Shown: positions 11,401 to 22,889 of the stretch, one piece after another
Numbering within the stretch: the stretch's first letter is position 1
Layout: every line of letters starts with the position of its first letter
Source of the DNA: Fragilaria radians
Taxonomy: Eukaryota; Bacillariophyta; Fragilariophyceae; Fragilariales; Fragilariaceae
Assembly (NCBI GenBank): GCA_900642245.1
Contig: CAAAJI010000005.1
Span: 161,029-225,028 of the forward strand
Direction of reading: 5' to 3'
DNA length: 64,000 bases
Notes under the pieces: generated by a model
Told to the model about the DNA's origin: nothing
The model's input: only the letters and a program-made list of their open reading frames with translations
The model's database searches: none
Translations under genes and position numbers: made by a program

Positions 11401-13906
11401 GGGATGTACGGTCACATATTAGGGGGGTAATGAGCTATGATGCCACATGATGTTACAAGGATAGGATTGAGACATGATGCTTACTTCCAAACCAACTTCA
11501 GTACCAATCCTAAATGCGATTAATTCTGATCAATAAGTTGCCGATACTTCAAATATCCATTATTTAGATGTGAATGGATGTTTCCTTCAATGGTAAGGCT
11601 TGTCACGATCTTTCGAGCATGATTTATATCTATATGCAAAGTAATTCTACGATTTGGTTCATTAGTCATAGGAAAATTGTTGGAAATCTCCTCTTCGAAG
11701 TCATAATAGAAGACGTTCTAATTTAGATGATCCGCTGTAGGGTAGAAAGAATAAAATGAATGAAAAGGCAATTCCTGCCTTGGTGTCAAAAGCACTAGGT
11801 TGCCATTCGACTACCCTGTCTTCGTAAAAGTTTAAATCTACTCATGTCAGATGTACCTTAAGCAGTATCTATCATGTGCCGAACTGGTTGCATCCTATAC
11901 AATAGCAATTGAAAATAAAACTAAAATTTGTTAAGCAAATAGAAGTTTGCCATCAAGTCAGTGAATGAAGGGATTTAATCCGGCAACACAAACTGTAATT
12001 TCTTTTGGACTTGTTCTTTCGGTTCAGTAGTACAGCATAGGGCACATCTACTAAGGTCTATGAAATCAAGGGAATAAAAAATCTTTTCAATAACTTGAGT
12101 TTTCTGTATGATGGTTTTTCAACCAATGTTCACTTCCGACAGCACAAGTCGAATTTGTCTCCTACCTTTTCTATTTCTTTTGGAGTGCTTTTGAAGGTGA
12201 AATGAGAAGATTAGCCCTGTTTGGGATAGTCATATCATTGAACTCACAATCAGAACTAGCATTAATTTAAAAAGTGCTAACAAAACACTTCCTAGTCCTC
12301 CAGGTCTGCTAGTAACTTGGTTTAGAATCTCTTTCTTGGTCCAATTGAATAATCAAACTTGAAGCCCTCTTCTGGCATTCCATCTGCACATCAAGGGGCA
12401 TAACAAGTCAGTAAGAGAGATGGGAAGGGTTGGTGATATATCAGATAAAATGAAATCGGAGAAGTAGTCTTTGCCTTGGGTTCTAAGAAGCCCAGATCTT
12501 CAGAAGCCTGAGGTATCTGGGAAATCCAGTTTTTCAAGAAATCAAAGATATCCAAGTTGTCAGAATGTCATCAATAATCAAGTAGAAACCTTAAACTATT
12601 CTATCAAGAAATAGCAATCTTATGGAGGGAAACTACAGTATGCTTTCAAAATTGTCATGGTGGGGCCAAATGACCTACATCCGGAGAATGAGAATCTAAA
12701 TAGAGTTGTGTAATCTAGTATTTTTTACTACTTATTGCCAACTAAGAATGACTCTCGATTGGCTCAATAATCACCGTCAGGGGCAATAAGAAATACTTTT
12801 CGGGTGCTAGTACAGCGTTGCATCGGGTGACCTGAATAATGCTAGCAGCATTAAAATACAATCAAAGCAATCTGAAGTTTTTTGTTTATATCCTAAAGTA
12901 TGCAAACTGATATTTTGATCAGCACCTAGTTTTGGGGAATGTTGAAATGAAATCAAGCAGAAATACGAGTCCAAGTACCACTGCTCAGTGGCTGTCATGA
13001 CAGCAGAAGTAAATACGTCAAGGTATTCAGAGCAAACACTTTCCTGAGTGTAGGGGGAAAATTAGGACTTAGGTCAAACCTTTACTACTCATTTGAATCT
13101 CAAGAGTCTTGGCAATGCCACCTTGCTGTAGAACAAAAATGTCAACTTCATATGTAAGTGATTGATAATTCCCTGATGTAGGCTCTTGATTCTTAGGAAA
13201 AGTTGTAGATTTTAGACCATCATCTTCTTTATTATTTTTATTCTCAAAAATGTTACAAGATGATACCTGCGGTAATGCAAGGTTCTTAACAGGTATCTTT
13301 CTTATGCTAGAGATTTTCTTTCCTCCACTTGACAGTTGCCCTATACCTCATAAACTACCGTGAAAACAACACCACACTATACTATCCTTAACACTTATTG
13401 CTCTCTACCAATACTAGTAATTGGCGCTTGCATTGCTAGACATATTTGATTGTTAAAGTTATTAAAAAATAGAACAAGTCATTTTGTTAAGAATAGTGCA
13501 TCTTTCAATCCCCAGCCATCAATGTACAACAGAAATTATAACAATGATTTTGTTTGAATGTTATTCATGAATACAGAATATGCAAGTCATACAATTTATT
13601 ACAAGATAAAAAATTGCGATGCCTTATGACTTGACCTCAAATTACGTTGGTGTCTTAAAAAGTATGCACACCCAACAAAAGTAGTATCTTTGTGACTTAT
13701 TCAAATAAAACATTGATAATTATTGTTGCACATTTATAACCGGAAATTGGAACATATTCTGTTCAAAGCAATGAAATTTTTTTTTGATCTTGAATCGAAC
13801 AGCCGTACATTTTGTCTTTCTTATTGCTGATTTTGATTTTACTTTGCAATGAAAAGCATAACAATGTTTTGGCAGCAGCTTTTGTAACGAGACGTTCTAC
13901 AAATAT
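11401..13906. other. Gene-poor intergenic region
   Basis: About 2.5 kb between a copia fragment and the 3' end of a secreted-protein gene. It is probably further decayed retrotransposon sequence in its first part, but I found no motif strong enough to state this. The frame at 12807-12998 (-) is short and unremarkable. Confidence 0.4.
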
Positions 13907-14923
13907 TTATCTTGAATCTCCTGATAATACTAGAAAAGGCCCAATTTTGTCACCTACACGCACCGGAACTGAGCAAGAAGTGTCAATGTAGCAAGTGCCC
14001 CAATTAGATATTTCAAACTCAGTTTTATCCCTCATCGTCGGTCCACCACCCACTACGATCCGAGTTCCAGAGACGATTGGAATCTCTGTTCCATAATAAT
14101 TCAAAGTTCCTTTTTCTGGGTAGTTTGACTTCACGCAAGTTGACTTATCTCCCTGTACTTTTGATGTGGCAGAGGGTAGATCATATAGGAGTGTCAAAGA
14201 AATGAGATTTCCATTTCCTTCGCAAATATTTTTTCCCAGAGGTTTGACACCAGGAACTCTTGTCGGTACTCGCGTTGGCCTGCGTGTTGGAATTTTGGTG
14301 GGCTTTCGAACAGGAGTACGTGTTGGCCTGAATGCTGGAATGTTTGTTGGCTTTCGAGCAGGAGTACGTGTTGGCCTGCGTGCTGGAACTTTGGTGGGCT
14401 TTCGAACAGGAGTCCGTGTCGGAGAAGCACCCGAAGTATCACCGTCAAGAACTAAGAAGGGTCCAATTTTATCACCTATCACCAAGGGAACAGTACAAGA
14501 TGTATCAATGTGGCATTTTCCCCAACCGCTAATATCGAAAACTGTTTTGTCAGTAATAAATCCTCCAAACTCGATCAAATATAATAGTGATACTTCCATT
14601 TTCATCACGCCATTAATCGTCAAGGTGGCATAGGTAGGATAATCAGCTTCAACACATGTAGCTTTACTTCCCTGATAAGAAGACGTTGCTGATGTGTTCT
14701 CATATACAAGAGATAATCGTGTTACTCTTCCTCCTCTGTTACAAATATTTTCACCCACTTTAGTCAATCCTCGCTTCATCATTTCTTTCGTCTCTGCATT
14801 AGCTTCCTGAATCACTGATATGCTCATTTTCAGATTTCTTCCGCCTTCATTATCTTCTATGATAACGCTCTTACCAAGAGAAATGGTAAAAAGTGAAGTA
14901 GTTACCAAAGTAAATAGTTTCAT
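13907..14923 (-). CDS. Secreted protein: duplicated Cys domain joined by a Pro/Thr/basic linker
   Basis: Single-exon gene of 338 residues with an ATG at 14923. A signal peptide covers about residues 1-18 (MKLFTLVTTSLFTISLG). Two homologous domains of about 105 residues follow. Each starts with NIC and then a hydrophobic strand. Each contains SATS, a Thr-Cys-Val motif, a DKT-(V/E)-FxIS-x-WG core, a Cys-x-IDTSC pair and the near-identical ending GDKIGPFLVL. Between them lies a linker of about 60 residues made of repeats of the type (R/K)-PT-(R/K)-x-P. Such Pro-Thr-rich linkers are frequent in extracellular and cell-wall-associated diatom proteins (general knowledge), which suggests secretion or cell-surface attachment. 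No catalytic motif is visible and I do not recognise a named function. Each domain has four conserved Cys, probably disulfide bonded. No gene lies within several kb. Confidence 0.8.
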   Translation of the reverse strand: MKLFTLVTTSLFTISLGKSVIIEDNEGGRNLKMSISVIQEANAETKEMMKRGLTKVGENICNRGGRVTRLSLVYENTSATSSYQGSKATCVEADYPTYATLTINGVMKMEVSLLYLIEFGGFITDKTVFDISGWGKCHIDTSCTVPLVIGDKIGPFLVLDGDTSGASPTRTPVRKPTKVPARRPTRTPARKPTNIPAFRPTRTPVRKPTKIPTRRPTRVPTRVPGVKPLGKNICEGNGNLISLTLLYDLPSATSKVQGDKSTCVKSNYPEKGTLNYYGTEIPIVSGTRIVVGGGPTMRDKTEFEISNWGTCYIDTSCSVPVRVGDKIGPFLVLSGDSR

Positions 14924-15780
14924 GAGTAACTTTCAACAAATTTGAAGTGATAAAATTTGTAAACTCGACTTAAAGATGGGTTCTCTTTTGTGAGAAGAAA
15001 AAAGAATCGTTTTCCCACTTTATTTGAAGTTCGCATTTCGCGTATTCGAGAATTGCAAGTGAATTTGTCAAATCATTGCGATATTGCCCTTTCTTGATGC
15101 AGATCAATGGTAGACTCAGGGTCATCCACACCACAAAACTTGTATGTTGGAAGAATCATCAAGAGATGTGAAAATATCGGTGGTAGCAATAATATTTGTG
15201 CTATTAATTCAGGTCAAGTAACACCATGTCATACATTTAAATAGAATCCAAGGAATAGGGATTTCGTCGTGTTGTTATACTGAAGTTTTCCATCGTGGTA
15301 TACTGGAGATTTCCTGTGCAATAGATTCAGATTTTTTTAAGATGCTTCTTCACTTTTTTCAGTACATCTTCCGTATATCCTACGTATTCTTAAATTAATC
15401 ACGAATAAAGAAAATTACTAGTCTCACAATTTTAACCCGAAAATTGTACTTCAACAATACAAAATTTTTGCCGTTGTCAAGCAGATAATAGTAAAAACAA
15501 TTATTGGGACACAGACGCTGCAAAAAGCAAAAATGGTACCTAAAGGTAAACTTGAATTGGCTGCTTGCGTGTTGGCGTATGCTACTTGGACTTGAATTGA
15601 TTTCTTAACTATTTTGGCATGCTCTCTTGTTTCATGGTAAAAAGCATAAATTTGGAATTAAAATTCCTCAGGCAGTGAAAAATACCATTGAATTAGAATG
15701 GAGATATGGTCACACCTTATGGTAAGATGCAATCAAGACTGAATTCAGACATCTTTCGAATTGTCAAACTTTCCGGTCAC
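14924..15780. other. 5' flank of the secreted-protein gene
   Basis: AT-rich sequence with no supported gene. The promoter of the minus-strand gene ending at 14923 should lie here. Confidence 0.4.
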
Positions 15781-16560
15781 TTGATTAAGGAAAGGATATT
15801 CATTTTTTGATGTCAAATTTTAATTTAGACACAAGGTAAGACTAGTTGCAGGGAGAAATAGAAAAAAATGAAAAGGATTATGACAATTGTGCCTTTGTAG
15901 GCTTGAAAACGTTACAAACAAGATTTAAATTAGTTGAAATCTATGGTCTGTTCTTATTCAAAAGGAAAGCATATTTTTTCCTGCTGGTCCTGTGTTTAAA
16001 GTGTCTCATGCGGCAAGAGCTTAATTGTGAAAAATTCACTATATCCAATAAAAACATCTGCAGAGCGATTCCATGTGCATCTCGCTGTACAAATCCAGGC
16101 GTTAAGTAAAGCCAAATATGATCCAGATTTGTGGAAACAGATTTGCATTCTTATCAACACTTTGCAACTTTCTTGCATTATATGTGTATGTGGATAAAAG
16201 ACCATTTGAGAGTCATTTATTCTTGACATAACAGGATGGGATGAGCGCAAAGTAGTACCTTTGAGAGAATATAGAAGTCCTTGAAGAGCACTGGGAAAGG
16301 TAACATTTAGGACTAGCACTTGCAACAAAGGCCTACATTCAAAGCATTATCACCTTATTTGAAAATCATGTTGGAAAGGTGTGTAACTCCATCAAGACTC
16401 CAATGTGTAAAGGGAATTGCCCAGAAATAGATGATTCACATCTATGGAATAATGAAGATTCTGCAACGCTAAGTTCTGTAATTTTTGGATGTCGCGTTTG
16501 CATAGCAGTCTTGAGAAGCTTTGATACAGGGAATGCAAAGAGAGGTTGTGATATCTAAAT
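15781..16560 (+). mobile_element. Degenerate Ty1/copia reverse transcriptase fragment
   Basis: Around 15805-15865 the + strand reads FFDVK, then RHKVRLVAGRNRK after one stop, the same reverse-transcriptase start as in the fragment at 11.3 kb. Near 16035-16140 it gives LYPIKTSAERFHVHLA and AKYDPDLWKQ, matching the copia block LYGLKTSxARFHEHLA...KxDPDLWM. Stops and frame changes are frequent. The part at 16457-16525 recurs in similar form at 24741-24812. Confidence 0.6.
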
Positions 16561-18182
16561 ACTTTTCCAAAGAAAAGAATCAGCAGTGAAAGACAAATTG
16601 AGATCACTCAATCTACCCAATCCAGGGTCGGCGCAATCAGAGAGTTATCTATACTGACGCTGAGGAAGTGATTTCTATGGACTTACCGTCTCCAAGGGGA
16701 CACTAGGTCTGAGTGACATTATACGGATGCTGGCGATGCATGTGACTTAGTACTGAGAAGCTCAATGATAAACATTATGCCGTTGCATATCACCATGCAT
16801 GTGAAGCGTAAATGGCAAAGGTCATACGGCTCGCATACAACAAAAGTTAAGGGAAAAGAGCAATATTTTGACAAAATCATTAGGCGATCAAGAATTTCAT
16901 GGTTTTGTAAACAAATTACTGTTTTTCATCCCAGAATTTTCAAAGAACAAGGATAGTTTGATTAGACTCTTATAAAACATATATAAGCTTAGGATATGTC
17001 CGAATGAAGACAAGACATTTTAGGATTATACTTGAGACGTGAACAAAAATAATTGAAATCCAAGATTAAGGCGTTGCCGAGTCGAATATACTTCAGAAAA
17101 TAGGAGAGTAATAAGGTAAACGTAGATTGTAATTACTCGTTGGAATGAAAAAGTAGATTGTAATCATTCCTCGAATAATTCCAAATAATAATTTGGTACT
17201 AGTTTTCCGGTCTATTTCGCACCGTATCGTTTGTAAATTTTCCAAGGAAGTTGACTTGTCTTCCAATAAAAAAGAAATGGTTTGAAGAATTCGGAATTAT
17301 TAAAGATACGAATCTTCCCACAATATTCTTTAAATTAGGTCGCAAATACCTTTTCAAGTAAAGCAAAATGCCTTCACCCGATTTGCATCTGAATTGCTTA
17401 TAATATTCATCTTTTTCATTTCATCATTTGGTCTTTCAACTTTAAGAAAGAAGGAATCCCGGAGCTTTCTAACAGTCCATGTTTGAAACTGAGAACCAGC
17501 TATTGAACGTATGCTTCAGTAAGGCTTTCCATCTTTATAATGATTTGTCTGACCATCAGTTGAAGGCAGTGATACTGAAGGAAAAGGGCGTAATGCATCT
17601 TTTCCTTAATGAAAAACACATTCCGAAATAGTTTTGGTCTATCCAATCATTGCATGCATAGACCACAAGCGCAATTACTTCAATGAATTTAAAATCTTCA
17701 GCTTGTGACTTATGGCGCATTTTACTTATGCACTTGTATTGCGAGACATTGAAGTCCAGTCCTTGTTATTGATAGGGCACACTTAATTTTCCATTTCTTT
17801 ATGATAAACTCTCACGTGACGTGATCAATTGGCAATCATTTCTGCTCTAAGCTGCTCTAAGAGTTTATACAAATTATTAATCATGATCTAAACAGTTACT
17901 ATTATCCTACTTCTCTTGTGAATCAATTGCAACGTGTTTCCTTGACCACGTAGTCTCTTTCGCTTACGAGTTAGGTTCGACACTTAACATTTAGACTTTG
18001 TGATCTTAGATTCATGACCGAGGTTCATCAATCGAGAATCTAGTTAGATTCCTGATTGTTACTTAGGAATCTGTAATAGTTATTTCTACCGTATTGATAT
18101 GACGGTCCTGAAAAGATACTAATTGATCTTCTTCATTTATAAGCAATATTAAGCATCACTAAATTCATATCAGACTATGTCT
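16561..18182. other. Repeat-derived intergenic region
   Basis: No gene can be supported. The open frame at 16765-16956 (+) directly follows the copia fragment and may be part of it, but shows no diagnostic motif. Confidence 0.35.
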
Positions 18183-18424
18183 TAATTGAATTTGTGGAAG
18201 GTATAGAAAGAATGGTTACCTATGTGACTTATTCTAAATTTAGATGAGTAAATATAAGAATATTAATTCTAGTATTATTTACTATGTACTAACGATAACT
18301 TTGGACGTCTCCAGTATCAATACACACACACATCTCTTAGCCTTATTAATTTGTTATAGTATTATTAGACTGTATTGCTTACAACCTATAGTGTTAGGTA
18401 TTATCTTAATCAACTTAACTCAAG
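18183..18424 (+). repeat. Copy 1 of a roughly 245-bp dispersed repeat (possible solo LTR)
   Basis: This 242-bp segment is about nine-tenths identical by eye to 24454-24700, in the same orientation. Both begin TAATTGAATTTGTGG and end AACTTAACTCAAG, and both carry an (AC)n run near the middle. Similarity continues weakly for about 15-25 bp beyond. Copy number two in the window, AT-richness and nearby copia debris suggest LTR or MITE origin, but I could not define TG...CA ends or a target duplication. Confidence 0.75.
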
Positions 18425-19970
18425 GCATATCAGTTTCCATCAGTTGGATGCATTAGCAATCCCATTTCATCCTCGAAATTTGACTTCAATCACTGATGTC
18501 TCCGGTGAAGTGAGGGATTAAACGTTGAGCTCTATTTTCCAAGAATCCCTTTGATTATCGTGGGCCACAAGCAATACTAAACTATGACGTCGTTTGGTCT
18601 GCAAGGATAGGGCTCGGATGATGCGATGTGTTTGATTCAGTTCGTCATGAGATTCTATTTTTGGCTTTTAATGAGTCTTTGATTCCCACTAATGACTCCA
18701 GCAAACGAGTACTGTCGAGAGAAGAATCAATTCTGGAGCTTGTAGATTATGTGTTGCATTTTGAACGGAGAATCCATGAAATATGCACAGGAGTAGAATT
18801 AAGAAAGTTAACTTGTAAGCACACAATTTACACAACTTATTAACCTAAGCAACCTTGTGAAGCAACCAAACTCTTAAGCCATGATCACTATACGTTATAC
18901 TTACAGGACCAGCTCACATTAAGATATAGATTGATTGTGAATAGAACTCTAAGCGTCTAGAGTTTAGAGATGAAAATTAGTAAATCTTGTGTATAATGAT
19001 ATCTTAAGTTCTAAATACTATGGTGTATCAATTGCATTTCAATTAATGCTTTTGTTGTGCATGTTGCTCAATTGAATGACCCAGCGTATATCTACTCGTT
19101 TCCATTCAATTTCTTCTGTGATTCAAGTTGCATCGCGGGGATGCAGATAACTTACAGTCTTCACTACATGAATGTATTGACTCTACGTTTTTTTTGGAAT
19201 CATTAATTGAAGTCGTCTAGCCCTCTCAGCTTATCCTTTTCTAATCTGAGAACCTGCTGAATAATTGCTTGTAAGGAGGATTGAGAGGTGTTTTGACTTC
19301 TTTGTAATGTGCTTACTTCTATTTGAGCTCACGTTCCCGTCGAAAGTGGATAGTTGGATAAACTTTAATCGCAAAGCATATCCTAGATGACCGCTTTAGA
19401 CTTATTTGTGACTTTGACAACTTCAAACCTGCATACGGCCGGAATAAGCATATTGGTTACGAGCAGGTACATAGTCTCTACTCTAAACAGATTCCCCCAG
19501 ATTTCTGCACATTCAGTTACCTTGCCTTCAGATTCTGGTGTTTTAAAAGTCAGTTTTTTTCATATCTTATACTTTTTCGTGAAAAGTAAATAGGACTATG
19601 GAAACATTGACTTTCCACATATTCCATAGACCAGGCCATGTATTGGCATTTTGATTTATAATTTCTATATTCTTCAGAAATAAGGAAAAGATAATTGCTT
19701 GTCTCTGTTAGTTTTGTGCTGAATAAGTTGACTTGATTTCTTGTTCACCACAACGACCCAAGTATTGAATAAAAATGAAGCTAGACAGCCTCAAGACCAC
19801 TAAATTAGTATACTTTGTAGCTCACAGAACTAGTACTCAGAATCATGTAATTGATATAATGATTCAATTTTAATGTTCCACTATTGCTCAGATTAAACAT
19901 TTATTGACCTGCTCGATATTAAGATAATCCCTACCCCTAAAATTAATACCAATAAGTGTAGAAACAAATC
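18425..19970. other. 5' flank of the FAD oxidoreductase gene
   Basis: No gene is supported. The frame at 18628-18843 (+) encodes 71 residues with an acidic helical look but has no recognisable relation. The promoter of the gene starting at 19971 should lie in the last few hundred bases. Confidence 0.4.
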
Positions 19971-22889
19971 ATGATTCGAGACGTTTATCATCCCCGTGGA
20001 ACTTTTTTTGATGGATTTTCATTTACAAAACATTGTGTGGATCAATCTGAAACGATGGTGCGCATGGGAAAGCTCGCCCAAAAAGAACGAATTGGTAAAA
20101 ACTATCCAAAGCGACGCCCTCAATTTTCTTCAGCAGGCCTAATTGTAGGGCAGGTATCTTCTAACCTGATCAATTCTGTGTATTTGCCATTATGGGAAGA
20201 ATTGGCGACGAAGTCTATGCAAGATTATCTTCAGAGTCGGATCGAGTACGACGAAGCAGTGAAAGAGGCAGAGATTTACCCCGATAGAAATGTAACAATA
20301 CCCGTTGAGCCTAAAAAACCTGCATTTCACTCTCAATTTGTGATAAACGATTTCAAGGAAACCTTGGAGGAGACTGCCAAGCATTTCTCAACACTTAATG
20401 GTTGGAAGATCCACGCTAATGCTGCTAAATTTGAGCGCCTTCTTGACGAAAAATATGGAATCTTTAGACCATTTATTACGAATCACCCAGAGATTGAAGC
20501 TTTCGTTAAAGGTGTACAACGCAAATGGGCTATGGGTCATTTTTCGCCACTTAGACCAAACGGACCTCCGATTGCTCGATCCACGTCCATAATCCTCCTT
20601 TTTATGATGCAACGAAATAATGTTTCGTGGAAAGTTTTAGCATTAGCTGCTCTATTCTTACTTGTGGGGCTTCAGCCCTGGGCCCTTGTATGCATTGTTG
20701 CTATTCTACACTATTTGCTGGAAAGGCGTCGAAGAAAAGTGATGGGAAAGATGGACTCACCGCATATACCTGTAATCGAGCCTTACTACAGTGATTGTGA
20801 AAATAAAGAAGAGAAGCTGTTCCAAGCCGTAGGGCAAAAGCTTTCTAATGTTGAAATTGATATGACAACTTATGATACCATGATACTAGGTGGTGGACCA
20901 TCTGCCTTATATACAGCTTCTCTGCTATCCAGAGCGGGACGCAAGGTCTTAATGCTGTCGCATTTTGATGATGCTAGCGGCTGTTTAAGCCTAACTAATT
21001 GCAAAGATTCAACTAACATAGAAAAGAAATTTCGTCACGTTCCTTTTGATATTGAATTCTCCAATGTATCTCGGATTACTCGCCAGCAGGAACTCCTTGT
21101 GCCCGCATTATGTACATCAACGGATTATCAAGGTGGAATTCGGTTTGCTAAAATCGGTACGGAAGCAAACGGATACGCCTTTGAGGTGCTTGCTATTCCA
21201 GGAATGGGAACGTCGAGGGCTCACGACGAAGTTCCATTTGTTTTGAGAGCACAAAATGGGCTTTCAGGATTAATGGATGATACTGCTCGCTATTTGGGAG
21301 ATGGTTGGCCAGGACTAGATGGTGATGTCGGCAATTCCTTATCAGGAGCGTATGTAACTGCCTGTTTGAGTATGAATGCAAGTGCAAGCGATTTTTTTCT
21401 CTCAAAAATAATCCCAGATAATGCCAATGATATGCGTGCAAGATCGACGTATCAGGAGGCCTCAATTCGTTATGCATCCAATTTTTTAGATCAATGTTTT
21501 CCTCTCAACGCACATGTACGATCTCTCTTTGCTGGAATCGGCATGAAAGGAGAGAACTTAAAACCTTGCAAAGCAAGTATGGGAGCTCATGTAACCAATG
21601 TATGCTCTGCCGTTTGTGGAGAAGGCATGTATTATCCAATTGGTGGTCCCCGGGCGCTTTGCCATGCCCTTGCAAATGTGGTAGAACAATGTGGCGGTAA
21701 AGTTATTGCCGGCGTACAATTCAAGGAGTTGATCTTTGAGGATAAGGAAGGCTCTACACTATCAAACAGCAAAAATGCCAGTATTGTTAATCCTCGCTGT
21801 GTCGGAATTAAGCTCGTTGACGGTAGGAAAATTACTTTTCCTGCGAGACCAGGCAATGGGCTAGAAGATGTTGTGGTATCGACAACTGGATTTATCGACA
21901 CATTTATTAGGCTTATGCCTCCCGAGATTCGCGAAAAATATCATGTTCCTCGCGGATTACCAGCTCTATCGGAGCGTCGTCCCATATGGAAGATTCTTTT
22001 TGCTTTGTCTGGAACGGTAGAAGAGCTCATGATTTCTGGTGCAGATTATTATCGTCTTCCTAACGCATCTTTAGCTTTTGATGAGGTTAATGCTGATACA
22101 GGAGCCGTTTCATTAGGAGTAATTGGAGGAAAAGAAGATGATGAAAGCACCGTCGAAGAGATCTCTCTAGATACCATCAACGCACCGGGTGCAGAGTCTT
22201 CAAGTGAAAAACCAGGAAAATCGAAAAAGCAAAGTAAGCTGAAATATTTCATCGGAAAATCTTGGATGCATATTTCTTTTCCCTCCGCGAAAGATCCTTC
22301 CTTCGCCACACGTCATGGAAACATAAATACATGCGTTGTAACCGTTGAAGCAGATGATGATTTCGTAACATTATTTGATTCAAAGCCGAAACTATTTTCT
22401 ACAATAAAAAAGAATGTTGAAAACTCTGAATTCACACAACGCTTATTGGAACGAGTCTTGAAAGATTTATTAGCTGTATACCCTCAACTAGATGGTAAAA
22501 TTGACCACAGCGAAGTTCGAGGACCGTTTTGCCCAGGTTTGAGCCATACTCCTGAAAGATACGCAGCTAAAGGTATCCGTCCCGATACTCCATACCCAAA
22601 TCTTTTCGTTGGTGGATCGGACCTCACTATCGGTGATTCATTTTCTGGAGGTATTGTAAGCGGGTGGTTGACCGCTAATGCTGTCATAGGGTACACATCT
22701 GTTGACCATTTATTCCTAAAGAAGAATATAACCTCAGACCTAGCCCGCTATATCGAAAGACCTGGTATTTCCAGTGAAGAGGATGTTGCCGTACCCCTTG
22801 CTCAAAATAATGAAGTGCAGCTTGACGATATTGATAGGAAAGAGGATGATCAAGCTGCTGCTGCAGGAGAACATTCTAAGACAGATTAA
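19971..22889 (+). CDS. Large FAD-dependent oxidoreductase, carotenoid isomerase / retinol saturase type
   Basis: Intronless gene of 972 residues; ATG at 19971. The enzyme part begins near residue 300 with a dinucleotide-binding loop (ILGGGPSALYTASLLSRAG) and ends with the C-terminal FAD motif PYPNLFVGGSDLTIGDSFSG near residue 870. Between them are PIGGPRALCHALANVVEQCG and TTGFIDTFIRLMP, both typical of the CRTISO/RetSat family. Known members isomerise or reduce polyene chains such as carotenoids or retinol; which reaction this one carries out cannot be told. The first 300 residues are unusual for the family. They contain a basic, soluble region and two closely spaced hydrophobic segments (about residues 205-250), so it is probably a membrane protein with the FAD domain after the membrane hairpin. 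No plastid-type leader is seen. An acidic, low-complexity tail follows the catalytic domain, and there is a Ser/Lys-rich insert near residues 720-760. Confidence 0.85.
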   Translation: MIRDVYHPRGTFFDGFSFTKHCVDQSETMVRMGKLAQKERIGKNYPKRRPQFSSAGLIVGQVSSNLINSVYLPLWEELATKSMQDYLQSRIEYDEAVKEAEIYPDRNVTIPVEPKKPAFHSQFVINDFKETLEETAKHFSTLNGWKIHANAAKFERLLDEKYGIFRPFITNHPEIEAFVKGVQRKWAMGHFSPLRPNGPPIARSTSIILLFMMQRNNVSWKVLALAALFLLVGLQPWALVCIVAILHYLLERRRRKVMGKMDSPHIPVIEPYYSDCENKEEKLFQAVGQKLSNVEIDMTTYDTMILGGGPSALYTASLLSRAGRKVLMLSHFDDASGCLSLTNCKDSTNIEKKFRHVPFDIEFSNVSRITRQQELLVPALCTSTDYQGGIRFAKIGTEANGYAFEVLAIPGMGTSRAHDEVPFVLRAQNGLSGLMDDTARYLGDGWPGLDGDVGNSLSGAYVTACLSMNASASDFFLSKIIPDNANDMRARSTYQEASIRYASNFLDQCFPLNAHVRSLFAGIGMKGENLKPCKASMGAHVTNVCSAVCGEGMYYPIGGPRALCHALANVVEQCGGKVIAGVQFKELIFEDKEGSTLSNSKNASIVNPRCVGIKLVDGRKITFPARPGNGLEDVVVSTTGFIDTFIRLMPPEIREKYHVPRGLPALSERRPIWKILFALSGTVEELMISGADYYRLPNASLAFDEVNADTGAVSLGVIGGKEDDESTVEEISLDTINAPGAESSSEKPGKSKKQSKLKYFIGKSWMHISFPSAKDPSFATRHGNINTCVVTVEADDDFVTLFDSKPKLFSTIKKNVENSEFTQRLLERVLKDLLAVYPQLDGKIDHSEVRGPFCPGLSHTPERYAAKGIRPDTPYPNLFVGGSDLTIGDSFSGGIVSGWLTANAVIGYTSVDHLFLKKNITSDLARYIERPGISSEEDVAVPLAQNNEVQLDDIDRKEDDQAAAAGEHSKTD

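Noticed and set aside
14166..14633. 155-codon + frame opposite the secreted-protein gene
   Set aside because: It is the antisense of the PT-basic repeat region; its Gly/Arg/Val repeats simply mirror the linker. The minus-strand frame is longer and has a signal peptide.
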